This document shows positions 8,014 through 16,543 of a DNA stretch of 64,000 nt, one piece after another (the stretch's first letter is position 1; each line of letters begins with the position of its first letter). The DNA is from RGIG4079 sp045637505. GTDB lineage: Bacteria > Bacteroidota > Bacteroidia > Bacteroidales > Muribaculaceae. Under the pieces are notes generated by a model that saw nothing but the letters and a program-made list of their open reading frames with translations, did not search any database and was not told the origin of the DNA. The stretch lies in the NCBI GenBank assembly GCA_045637505.1, contig JAZTZO010000048.1:31355-95354 (forward strand), in the 5' to 3' direction. A program made the position numbers and the translations under genes.

Positions 8014-9057
8014 TTATATCGTCATTTCGCCGCAGAGGGTGCGTGAGAGGTATTGGCGCACATCGTGAGGTGGGAGGCCGAGGCCGAAGAGGTACATCAT
8101 CTTGGTGATGGCTGCTTCGCAGGTGATGTCGTGTCCCGAAACCACGCCTGTGTCGGCCAACATGTTGCCTGCTGCGTATAAACGCTCATGCACTCCGCCA
8201 TTCACACATTGGGTGACATTGAGAATCACTATGCCGCGTTCTACTGCTTCGCGAATGGCTTGTGTGAACCAAGGGGCTGTGGGTGCGTTGCCCGAGCCGA
8301 AGGTTTTCAACACGATGCCTTTGATGCCAGGTGTGTTGAGTTGGTGGCGTAAGATGGTCTCGGTGATGCCTGGGTTGAGGTCGATAAACATCACGGCTGT
8401 GTCGATGCCATATTGCACATTGAGAGGGCGTTTGGCTTGCACGCGCCACAATGCTTCTTCGTTGAAATGTATGTCAAGACCTATCTTGGCCAACGAGGGG
8501 TAATTGTTGCTCTTAAACGCATTAAAGTTGTCGGCACTCATCTTGGTCGAACGGTTGCCACGCCACAAATAGTTCTCAAAGAGGATAGCCACCTCTTGCA
8601 CCATAGGATCGCCGTTGGCATCGGTAGCAGCTGCGATTTGGAGTGCTGTGATGAGGTTTTCCTCGCCGTCGGTGCGCACTTCGCCTATGGGTAACTGTGA
8701 GCCGGTGATGATGACTGGTTTGTGAAGGTTCTCGAGCATGAACGACAACGCCGAGGCTGTATATGCCATCGTGTCGGTGCCATGAAGCACTACGAAGCCA
8801 TCGAAACGGTCGAAGTTTTCTTCGATGTGTCGGGCAATTTCAACCCAGTGTTGGTGTCCCATATCGCTTGAGTCGATGGGTGGGTTGAACTGGATGTTGT
8901 CGATGTCGTAGTCGAGCATCTTGATTTTGGGCACATTGTCGATGAGGTGCGTAAAGTCAAAAGGCTCCAATGAGTGGGTGAGTGGATTTTCAATCATCCC
9001 TATCGTGCCACCTGTGTAAATGATGAGAATATGTGGTTTGCGACCTATGCTTGTCAT
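8014..9057 (-). CDS. ansA: Type I L-asparaginase
   Basis: Hydrolyses L-asparagine to aspartate and ammonia in the cytoplasm. The 347-residue protein has the N-terminal catalytic threonine motif YTGGTIGM (Thr18) and the second signature HGTDTMAYT (Thr94-Asp95). Absence of a signal peptide marks the cytoplasmic type I form. Length is normal. It starts 26 bases after the metG stop and a hairpin at 7960-7988 follows it, so metG-ansA is probably one transcript. Confidence 0.95.
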   Translation of the reverse strand: MTSIGRKPHILIIYTGGTIGMIENPLTHSLEPFDFTHLIDNVPKIKMLDYDIDNIQFNPPIDSSDMGHQHWVEIARHIEENFDRFDGFVVLHGTDTMAYTASALSFMLENLHKPVIITGSQLPIGEVRTDGEENLITALQIAAATDANGDPMVQEVAILFENYLWRGNRSTKMSADNFNAFKSNNYPSLAKIGLDIHFNEEALWRVQAKRPLNVQYGIDTAVMFIDLNPGITETILRHQLNTPGIKGIVLKTFGSGNAPTAPWFTQAIREAVERGIVILNVTQCVNGGVHERLYAAGNMLADTGVVSGHDITCEAAITKMMYLFGLGLPPHDVRQYLSRTLCGEMTI

Positions 9058-9083
9058 AAATAGTTATGAGAGAGGAGAATGAA

Positions 9084-11126
9084 TTATTTTACTTGAGCGC
9101 CTGGAGCAACAGGACCTGTGGGGCCACACACTACCAACGATCCGTCGGCATTTTCGGCCGAGAGGATCATACCTTGTGAGAGCACGCCTTTGAGCTTGCG
9201 AGGAGCGAAGTTTGATACGAAGCACACTTGTTTGCCTATCAAGTCTTCGGGTGCATAATATTTTGCGATGCCCGACACGATAGTGCGTTTTTCCATACCA
9301 TCATCGATGAGGAATTGGAGCAATTTGTCGGCTTTAGGCACTTTTTGGCATTCGAGCACTGTACCCACGCGAATGTCGAGCTTCATGAATGTGTCGAAGT
9401 CCACATCGGCTTGTTGTGGAGCAGGAGTCCAACTTTTTATTTTGTTATCTTCTTTGGTCTTTTCAAGACGGTCGATTTGAGCTTGGATAGCGTCATCTTC
9501 AATCTTTTCAAAGAGGAGTTCGGCAGGAGCTATTTCGGCACCAGCAGCGAGGATTGATGATGAGCCGAGCATTTCCCAGTTGAGAGTGCCCATACCTAGC
9601 AATTTCACGAGTTTTTCTGACATGAATGGCAAGAATGGCTCAAATGCAACAGCGATGTTGGCGCAAATTTGGAGTGCTACATTGAGGATTGTCTCAACGC
9701 GAGCCATATCGGTTTTAGCCAATTTCCAAGGTTCGGTTTCTTGGAGATATTTGTTGCCAAGACGAGCAATGTTCATTGCGTCTTTCAATGCTTCGCGGAA
9801 GTGGAAGGTGTCGAGGTTGGCGCTCAACGATGCTTTGATTTCGTTGAGTTCGGCAAATGCTGCGGTGTCAACTTCTTGGAGCTCGCCAGCAGCAGGAACT
9901 TTGCCGGCGAAATATTTGTGAGTGAGCACGATAGCGCGGTTCACGAAGTTGCCGAGGATAGCCACAAGCTCGTTGTTGTTGCGAGCTTGGAAGTCGCGCC
10001 AAGTGAAGTCGTTGTCTTTTGTTTCGGGAGCGTTGGCAGTCAATACATAGCGCAACACATCTTGTTTGCCAGGGAAGTCAACGAGATATTCGTGCAACCA
10101 CACAGCCCAGTTGCGTGAGGTTGAGATTTTGTCACCTTCGAGGTTGAGGAACTCGTTGGCAGGCACATTGTCGGGCAACTGGAAGTTGTCGCCATAAGCG
10201 CTCAACATTGCAGGGAACACAATGCAGTGGAACACGATGTTGTCCTTACCAATGAAGTTGATGATGCGAGTTTCGGGGTCTTTCCAATATGTTTCCCAAG
10301 TGTCGGGGAGGAGTTCTTTAGTGTTTGAGATGTAGCCAATAGGAGCGTCAAACCACACATAAAGCACTTTGCCGTCGGCACCTTCAACGGGTACGGGAAC
10401 GCCCCAGTCGAGGTCGCGACTCACGGCACGAGGTTGCAAGCCCATGTCAATCCACGATTTGCATTGGCCATATACATTGGTTTTCCATTCTTTGTGACCT
10501 TCAAGAATCCATTTGCTCAAGTGCGATTCCCATTTGTCGAGTGGGAGATACCAGTGTTTGGTTTCTTTGAGCACGGGAGTGTTGCCAGTGATGGCGCTCT
10601 TGGGGTTGATGAGGTCGGTGGCGTTGAGCGATGTGCCACACGCTTCACATTGGTCGCCATAGGCGCGCTCGTTGTGACAGTGAGGGCATTCGCCGGTTAC
10701 ATAACGGTCGGCAAGAAACTGATTGGCTTTCTCATCATAGAGTTGCATTGATGTTTTTTCAACAAACTCTCCTTTGTCGTATAGACGGCGGAAAAATTCG
10801 CTTGCAGTTTCTTTGTGCATCGCCGATGTAGTGCGCGAATATATATCAAAAGAGATCCCCAATCCTTTAAACGATTCTTTGATGATGCCGTGATAACGGT
10901 CAACGATATCTTGAGGTGTCACACCTTCGTTTTTAGCTTTGATGGTGATGGGCACACCGTGTTCGTCACTACCACCTATCATCACTACATCTTTACCGCA
11001 AAGACGGAGGTAACGAGCATAGATGTCGGCAGGTACATACACGCCTGCAAGGTGGCCAATGTGAACAGGACCGTTAGCGTAGGGTAACGCTGTGGTTATG
11101 AGGGTTCTTTTGAATTTCTTTTCCAT
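9084..11126 (-). CDS. metG: Methionyl-tRNA synthetase
   Basis: Charges tRNA-Met with methionine. The 680-residue enzyme shows the class I signature PYANGPVHIGHLAG (HIGH at residues 22-25), a zinc knuckle with paired cysteines (CPHCHNERAYGDQCEACG) at about 145-165, the KMSKS-type loop as KISTSRNW near 330, and a C-terminal EMAP/Trbp111-like tRNA-binding domain from about 575 (FMKLDIRVGTVLECQKVPKADKLL). This long dimeric form is usual in Bacteroidetes. The promoter is probably the box at 11156-11163; no SAM riboswitch or T-box is seen upstream. ansA follows. Confidence 0.98.
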   Translation of the reverse strand: MEKKFKRTLITTALPYANGPVHIGHLAGVYVPADIYARYLRLCGKDVVMIGGSDEHGVPITIKAKNEGVTPQDIVDRYHGIIKESFKGLGISFDIYSRTTSAMHKETASEFFRRLYDKGEFVEKTSMQLYDEKANQFLADRYVTGECPHCHNERAYGDQCEACGTSLNATDLINPKSAITGNTPVLKETKHWYLPLDKWESHLSKWILEGHKEWKTNVYGQCKSWIDMGLQPRAVSRDLDWGVPVPVEGADGKVLYVWFDAPIGYISNTKELLPDTWETYWKDPETRIINFIGKDNIVFHCIVFPAMLSAYGDNFQLPDNVPANEFLNLEGDKISTSRNWAVWLHEYLVDFPGKQDVLRYVLTANAPETKDNDFTWRDFQARNNNELVAILGNFVNRAIVLTHKYFAGKVPAAGELQEVDTAAFAELNEIKASLSANLDTFHFREALKDAMNIARLGNKYLQETEPWKLAKTDMARVETILNVALQICANIAVAFEPFLPFMSEKLVKLLGMGTLNWEMLGSSSILAAGAEIAPAELLFEKIEDDAIQAQIDRLEKTKEDNKIKSWTPAPQQADVDFDTFMKLDIRVGTVLECQKVPKADKLLQFLIDDGMEKRTIVSGIAKYYAPEDLIGKQVCFVSNFAPRKLKGVLSQGMILSAENADGSLVVCGPTGPVAPGAQVK

Positions 11127-11155
11127 TATATATCAAGTTTTTTTATTTCAGACTA

Positions 11156-11163
11156 CAAAATTA
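11156..11163 (-). promoter_or_regulatory. -7 box for metG
   Basis: The minus strand reads TAATTTTG (TAnnTTTG), 29 bases above the metG ATG. Confidence 0.45.
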
Positions 11164-11269
11164 CATTAACTTCACGAAATATCCATAATTTAGCACCTGA
11201 AATCTATGCAAAATCACAGAAAATGCACGAAAGAGAGGAGGGATGGAGGAATATTGGTGCTCGATAAAT

Positions 11270-11360
11270 GTATTCAGGAGCAAAGGCGTGCAAAGCACGG
11301 GGAGTGTAGGCAATCCGCAAGGATTGCTTATTATGTAGCCGGGTTTAGCCCCGGAGGGGA
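11270..11360. repeat. Intergenic palindrome-rich stretch beside the defence operon
   Basis: The 291-base gap between the helicase gene and metG has no gene. It contains the palindrome GCAATCC-GCAA-GGATTGC (11310-11327) and a CCGGG-TTTAG-CCCCGG hairpin (from about 11339), resembling dispersed intergenic repeats. Confidence 0.45.
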
Positions 11361-11417
11361 TAAGCTTTTCCCAATACCATAGTAAATATTGAAAACATTA
11401 TCTTGTGGGTACATTTT

Positions 11418-12443
11418 CTATTTCTTATAATTTGACAATGCCTTCTCTTCAATGAAATACAAGTTTCCGTGAGGTCTGGTACATGCTACATATAATTTGC
11501 TTTTTGTTGAAGATGGTAGTTCTGAGAGTTTATTTTGCTTAAGTAATCTATGTGTTTTATTATTAAGTACAACACAAACATCATTAAAGCAATTAAGACC
11601 TTTTGATTTTCCCCAATTTATTGAATAGCAATTATATGTATTACTTTCTTTTAAAAATAATTTTACAATATGGTTATCCTCAATAATTTCACGAATCTTA
11701 TTAGGATTGTTAATGAAACGAATAGTGCCTTTTGATTTCTGATGAGAATAAATTTGAATTCCTAAATTTTCTCTAATAAATTGGCAAATTTCCTCAGAAC
11801 ATCTATATGTTTTAGATAGACTTAAGTCATCTATAACCATATTTGTTTTGTTGAATTTAGATTTGTACTTATTATAATCTTTATATAAGTTCGTGTTTAC
11901 ATTTCCATCACAACTCGTGTCAAAAGTGTGTTGATAAAAATCTCCTACGAACAACGTGGTAGTATTTGAGGGAATAATATCTAATAAAAGATTGAAATCA
12001 TGTCCGGCAAAATCTTGAACTTCATCGATAAAGAAATAGTCGAAGTATTTATCTATCCGATTCTTAATTTTAGTAGAAGACTTTTTGCATATAAAAGCAA
12101 TCCGATTATGATACAATCTCCGATGACAATCTAAAACAAACGCTGGATTATCTCGTTTAAATTTCAAAGTGTTTGGATGTGGTTGTTCAAAACAAATTCC
12201 AGTTGCGTTGTATTTATCGGAATATATGGGTTTATAACAGAATTGAAAAAGGAATTGAAAATAAGTATACAAATATATCTTTTGAGGGATAAACCCGAAC
12301 TTTGACAAAATTGCAGTACGAATAGATTCTTGATTTTCGATGGTATATGTGACAATAAGAAATCTATCGGAAGTATTAATTTTATCCAATAGGTGTGAGG
12401 TTTTTCCTGCACCTGCAACAGCCAAAATTATGCAATTATCCAT
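11418..12443 (-). CDS. gajB: Compact UvrD-like SF1 helicase (GajB-like)
   Basis: Superfamily 1 ATPase/helicase of only 341 residues. All core motifs are present: Walker A AVAGAGKT (8-15), Ia FLIVTYT (28-34), II DEVQD (140-144), III GDFYQ (167-171), IV TYRC (212-215), V WGKSKGLNCFNDVCVV (277-292) and VI YVACTRP (318-324). The 1B and 2B insertions of full UvrD/Rep helicases are almost absent, so this is a minimal motor, not a broken gene. Described GajB proteins are nearer 500 residues. It overlaps the OLD-nuclease gene by 16 bases, which is the Gabija arrangement. It may act as the nucleotide- or DNA-end-sensing partner of the nuclease. Family is firm; the Gabija assignment is likely. Confidence 0.85.
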   Translation of the reverse strand: MDNCIILAVAGAGKTSHLLDKINTSDRFLIVTYTIENQESIRTAILSKFGFIPQKIYLYTYFQFLFQFCYKPIYSDKYNATGICFEQPHPNTLKFKRDNPAFVLDCHRRLYHNRIAFICKKSSTKIKNRIDKYFDYFFIDEVQDFAGHDFNLLLDIIPSNTTTLFVGDFYQHTFDTSCDGNVNTNLYKDYNKYKSKFNKTNMVIDDLSLSKTYRCSEEICQFIRENLGIQIYSHQKSKGTIRFINNPNKIREIIEDNHIVKLFLKESNTYNCYSINWGKSKGLNCFNDVCVVLNNKTHRLLKQNKLSELPSSTKSKLYVACTRPHGNLYFIEEKALSNYKK

Positions 12444-13981
12444 TCAATAGCTTCTTTGATGTAATTGGGTGCATTTAACGGCTTATCAGACAATACTAAT
12501 TTATATGCAACATCAGATTTATTATTACGAGTTGTCATATATTTTGGTAATTCTTTGCCACTAAATATGTTATTGCAGAGATCCATATTATCTTCATAAA
12601 TACAGACCTCAAAAGTATATTTACTATTGTCTGAATCACTGAATACGCGAATGTTATCTGTAATATCTTCGGAGTATCTATTCGTAATATTTTTAGTATA
12701 GTCTTTATCGTTGTCCGTTATTACAGCTGTTTTGATATTCAGGGCTTTTGCTATTTTCATATATCTATTAAACCTTACACCTCCAACTGCAATTACATGT
12801 ACACCATTTTCATTTAAAGTACTATTTGTAACAATTTCAAATAACTTTTCTATTAGAATATATTCGGCATCTCCTTCAACAAGAATGACTTTTTGAGATA
12901 GAATGAATTGTAAGAGATTATTATTGGGGGCTTTAACAAAGAAGTTTGATGTTTCTTTGTCTATTCCCGAAAGACTTAATGTAGATTTACTACTACTATT
13001 AAGAAATATAAGATTGTTTAATCCTAAGCGAGTAGCAATCATATTGCTATGCGTGGTTACAAACATTTGTTTATCAGATGTACTTTGAATTAAGTCAATC
13101 AGATTAAGCATATTTGTATGGCTTAAATGATTTTCTGGCTCCTCTAATAATACAGCATCTATTGTTTTAGTGGCTTTGTTAAGTGCTATTTGTGTTTTTA
13201 TTATACTTTGTATACCTTTTCCTTTATCTTCAACAGGAATATTATTATATAAAATGGTTAAATCAGTTTCAAGATTTGATTTTATAGAATTTCTTACAGA
13301 AAAAACGATAGAATCATCAATGGGGAATTTTGCAAGGACTTCAGTCGTAAAATTATCTTTAGCTGAACGAAATGAGTTTTTATTAATAAGCCTATTTTTT
13401 TCATCAACAATAGAACAATAGACTCCTTTTATAAATTCTTTCATTGCATATTCATTGTCAATGGTAGAATTATCAATAAAAAGATAATTTATAGGCTTCT
13501 TATATGTTTTATACGATTGCCCTGCAAATGTAGAGAAGTCTATTCTATAGAACTCAAATGGGAATGGGTTATTATTATCTAATAAAATCTGCGATATGAT
13601 TTCACTATCTTCATCATTTGGAAAGCATCTAAGCCTGATTCCGCATGATTCAGTCCTATCATCTAAATGATTTTCTCCTTCAAAATTAAAATCATCTAAA
13701 TCTTCAATATATAACTCTATAGTCAAGTGAGGTAATTTCTCGAACGACCTATTCGCTGATGTCATAAATTGAATTACAGCATCCTTGTTAAATAGATGTT
13801 CTAATCCATATTGTTCAACTTTGGATTTACTCCCACTTAAAACAAGATCAATTGCTTGTAAAATTGTGCTTTTCCCAGCTTCATTGTCACCAACGAATAT
13901 ATTTAGTTCTTCCCTTAGAGAGATGTCAAGGGATTCAAACCTTTTAAAATTGCGAAGTTTTACTCGCGAAATATATGCCAT
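12428..13981 (-). CDS. gajA: OLD-family ATPase-TOPRIM nuclease (GajA-like)
   Basis: Overcoming-lysogenisation-defect (OLD) nuclease of 517 residues. The N-terminal ABC-type ATPase has Walker A GDNEAGKST (31-39), Walker B with catalytic glutamates AVLLEEPENHL (276-286) and the H-loop TTHS (His311). The C-terminal TOPRIM nuclease has LVEGDAE (Glu369) and the DxD pair in ITDNDKD (Asp423, Asp425), so the catalytic set is intact. Class 2 OLD proteins are defined by an adjacent UvrD-like helicase, which is exactly what follows here; this pair is the core of the Gabija anti-phage system. Known GajA is about 580 residues, so this one is slightly short. The Gabija assignment rests on domain content and order, not on a search. 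Confidence 0.88.
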   Translation of the reverse strand: MAYISRVKLRNFKRFESLDISLREELNIFVGDNEAGKSTILQAIDLVLSGSKSKVEQYGLEHLFNKDAVIQFMTSANRSFEKLPHLTIELYIEDLDDFNFEGENHLDDRTESCGIRLRCFPNDEDSEIISQILLDNNNPFPFEFYRIDFSTFAGQSYKTYKKPINYLFIDNSTIDNEYAMKEFIKGVYCSIVDEKNRLINKNSFRSAKDNFTTEVLAKFPIDDSIVFSVRNSIKSNLETDLTILYNNIPVEDKGKGIQSIIKTQIALNKATKTIDAVLLEEPENHLSHTNMLNLIDLIQSTSDKQMFVTTHSNMIATRLGLNNLIFLNSSSKSTLSLSGIDKETSNFFVKAPNNNLLQFILSQKVILVEGDAEYILIEKLFEIVTNSTLNENGVHVIAVGGVRFNRYMKIAKALNIKTAVITDNDKDYTKNITNRYSEDITDNIRVFSDSDNSKYTFEVCIYEDNMDLCNNIFSGKELPKYMTTRNNKSDVAYKLVLSDKPLNAPNYIKEAIEWIIA

Positions 13982-14012
13982 TATCGTAAGTTATATAAAC
14001 TATTACACCATT

Positions 14013-15080
14013 TTATAGTGTGCAATATGAAGGTGCTTGCTCTAACAAACAACCTTGTAATCCATTAAATTGATGCGAAACATAAAATGAGTTAGATTCT
14101 TCATAGCCACCATCATTTAATTCAAATACACGTTGAAGAGAATTGGCAATATGCCACATCATAACAGGTGGCACCGCATTTCCGATTGCTTTATATTGTC
14201 GAATATCTGAAACTACATTGAACACGAAAGAATCTGGGAAACTTTGAATACGAGCAGCTTCTCTGCACGAGAATCTACGATATCGATTGCCTACCATAAG
14301 CACAGGATCAGTTGAATTCAAACTAACTTTAGCAAGATGAGCACTGATAGTGTTACATGGTTGTGATAAATCTTGGGCTCTACCTTTGTTCATTTTTTCT
14401 CTTACAGCCATCATGCCTGCTACTGCCTTTTCGCTGAAAAACAAGGATTCGTTATGATTTTCGTTTTCATCAATTACATCTCCAAGCACACTTGAGTATG
14501 GAATATAATGAGAAAATTCAAAGTTATTTAAATCAGAGTCATCTCTAAATCCAATTATGATTACACGTTCTCGTTTCTGAGGGACTCCGAATTTAGATGC
14601 ATTTACAACATAATATTGCACATGATAACCCGCCTCGGAAAATTCTTTCATAATCATTGGAAATGCTTTCTTGTGATTTGCAGAAAGAATCCCTTTTACA
14701 TTTTCAGCAATGAATGCTCTTGGCTTCTTTTCTTTAAGTATTTTTACCATTTCAAAGAAAAGCATTCCTCGCTCGTCCTTAAAGCCAAGGCGCGGTGGAT
14801 TTTGTGCTGAAATAGAAAACGATTGACAAGGGAATCCACCTACTAAAACATCAAAATCTGGAATTTGACTTGGGTTAATGTCGCGGACATCCTTTATCAA
14901 ACATTTATGCTCAAAATTCGCATTGTAAATTTTAGTACAATACTCATCATTATCTACAGCATATATTATATCAAAGGCCGTACGGGGATATTTCGTATCA
15001 AGAAACGAAAAATCACCTATTATTCCCAAATCCATTCCGCCGCAGCCACAAAAAAGAGAAGCGACCTTTAATCTTGCCAT
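14013..15080 (-). CDS. DNA (cytosine-5) methyltransferase, second of the operon
   Basis: Transfers a methyl group from S-adenosylmethionine to C5 of cytosine in a specific DNA sequence. The 355-residue enzyme has motif I SLFCGCGGMDLG (8-19), the catalytic PC motif GGFPCQSFSI (Cys85), motif VI ENVKG, motif VIII QKRERV and motif X AIGNAVPP. The target-recognition region between VIII and X is about 85 residues and differs entirely from that of the other methyltransferase in this operon, so the two should recognise different sequences or strands. Its start lies 13 bases inside the end of the nuclease gene. The host-protecting role is inferred from that pairing. Confidence 0.95.
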   Translation of the reverse strand: MARLKVASLFCGCGGMDLGIIGDFSFLDTKYPRTAFDIIYAVDNDEYCTKIYNANFEHKCLIKDVRDINPSQIPDFDVLVGGFPCQSFSISAQNPPRLGFKDERGMLFFEMVKILKEKKPRAFIAENVKGILSANHKKAFPMIMKEFSEAGYHVQYYVVNASKFGVPQKRERVIIIGFRDDSDLNNFEFSHYIPYSSVLGDVIDENENHNESLFFSEKAVAGMMAVREKMNKGRAQDLSQPCNTISAHLAKVSLNSTDPVLMVGNRYRRFSCREAARIQSFPDSFVFNVVSDIRQYKAIGNAVPPVMMWHIANSLQRVFELNDGGYEESNSFYVSHQFNGLQGCLLEQAPSYCTL

Positions 15081-16543
15081 ACTAAAATATTTTCAGGTGT
15101 GAAGTTTGAAGAGTCAAAAGATATTTCCATTCCGTTACGCGGTATAGCATTTATTATATCGTTTTTGTATAAGGCAACTGGATTCCGCAAAATGTACAAA
15201 GTTTTGTCTGCTGCACTCAACATAAGACGATAGACACAATAATGTTCGCGATTTGTTTCCGCAACAGCCCATTCGTTCGGAGACATATGGAAACTATACA
15301 AGTTAATCTTTTGACGACTTATAGTTGTTTTAACCTCGATATATCTATGATGATTCGTCCCATCACCTTCTAGGCTGTCAATATCGAATCCAGGATGGTA
15401 TGATGGACTATCGACGATAGCGATAAGGTGCAATAGTTGTTCATATCCAGCAAGTTTCAAGCGTTGCTTTTCATGAGAATATACTATCGTTTCTCCAATA
15501 TTTCCAATATCTTTAGTTGTTGAATTGCTATTATTAATTATTTCGGATATGCGACTATCTATTACAATATTCACTTGAGAATTCTCTAAAATAGAAGATA
15601 TATCCGTCTTAAACTTGTCGGGATTAACAAGATTGTTGACATATGAGAACCAATCCGATTCTATAGGAGCAAGCATACTTGATTTCAAGGTTGGTAAATC
15701 ATAGAATTGTTCATAGCCATTAAAATAGGATGTGTCGTCAACAAATGCTTTAAGATCAGATAATGCGTTGGGCTTTAATATGAAATAACCATCTATTCTC
15801 CTTTCTAATAAAGCAGCAATTTCCATATAATCCAACACATCTCCGGCATAACGTACAACATCTCCTTTTGACCTAGGTTTCCCTTTAGAATTAAAATTTC
15901 TTGGATCTTTCTTGTCGTAGTAATAAACTTTGTTTTTTCGATTAGATAATATTATTTCTGCGACTTTTCGTGGAGTCCGTTTACCAGAGGTGACTTGTAA
16001 ATCGTTAAATATACAGTATGTTGCTTCTTCATCGGAAATACTCATATCTTTTTCAATTCCAGAAGTAGTTAACATTTCATTCCCGGCCATTAAAACTTTT
16101 ATAATAAATTGGGCAGGTTTGAATCTTACACCTTTCGTAATAAGGTCAATATTATCTGCTGGTTTAATATGACCTCCTGGAAATTGAAAAGAAATCATCA
16201 AAAATTTAAAAAATTGCGTCAAATCCTGATTTTCATTTAAGAAGAACGAAAGTTTTGACGTTTCAGTTTTATCTGCAATTTTGTCTTCATTATAGAACGC
16301 ACATAATGCTGATATTTCAGTTCTCCAATTATCTATCGTTTTTTGAGTTAATCCGATGTTTCCTGGGAATAAGCGAATTGAATTATTAATTCGAGTTGCA
16401 TAATCCCCACATGAACATGGCTCAATTTTGCAACATTCATTTGCGATATATAACAAAACGTTTTCGATATTACTTTTGAATCGAGGACGAACAAAGTGAA
16501 TTCGAAGATAATCTTTGTCTGGAATATGATAAAATTTTTTCAT
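15068..16543 (-). CDS. Putative restriction endonuclease with C-terminal DUF3883 (PD-(D/E)XK-like) domain
   Basis: 491-residue protein lying between two m5C methyltransferases and overlapping both (4 and 13 bases), the position of a cognate restriction enzyme. The C-terminal domain (about 345-450) fits DUF3883: NIGETIVYSHEKQ (Glu351), PGFDIDS (Asp387), YIEVKTT (Glu403, Lys405) and SPNEWAVA; the Asp-ExK set is the likely metal and catalytic site. The N-terminal 340 residues are not recognised. They include a small cysteine cluster at 37-45 and a segment at 185-240 rich in Lys/Arg (SGKRTPRKVAEIILSNRKNK), possibly for DNA recognition. Nuclease assignment is likely; cleavage specificity is unknown. 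Confidence 0.75.
   Translation of the reverse strand: MKKFYHIPDKDYLRIHFVRPRFKSNIENVLLYIANECCKIEPCSCGDYATRINNSIRLFPGNIGLTQKTIDNWRTEISALCAFYNEDKIADKTETSKLSFFLNENQDLTQFFKFLMISFQFPGGHIKPADNIDLITKGVRFKPAQFIIKVLMAGNEMLTTSGIEKDMSISDEEATYCIFNDLQVTSGKRTPRKVAEIILSNRKNKVYYYDKKDPRNFNSKGKPRSKGDVVRYAGDVLDYMEIAALLERRIDGYFILKPNALSDLKAFVDDTSYFNGYEQFYDLPTLKSSMLAPIESDWFSYVNNLVNPDKFKTDISSILENSQVNIVIDSRISEIINNSNSTTKDIGNIGETIVYSHEKQRLKLAGYEQLLHLIAIVDSPSYHPGFDIDSLEGDGTNHHRYIEVKTTISRQKINLYSFHMSPNEWAVAETNREHYCVYRLMLSAADKTLYILRNPVALYKNDIINAIPRNGMEISFDSSNFTPENILVWQD

Noticed and set aside
11127..11170. SAM riboswitch or T-box before metG
   Set aside because: The leader is too short and shows none of the conserved stems.
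11418..12443. GajB-like gene as a truncated pseudogene
   Set aside because: All helicase motifs through motif VI are intact and in order, and the start overlaps the upstream gene as in a working operon.
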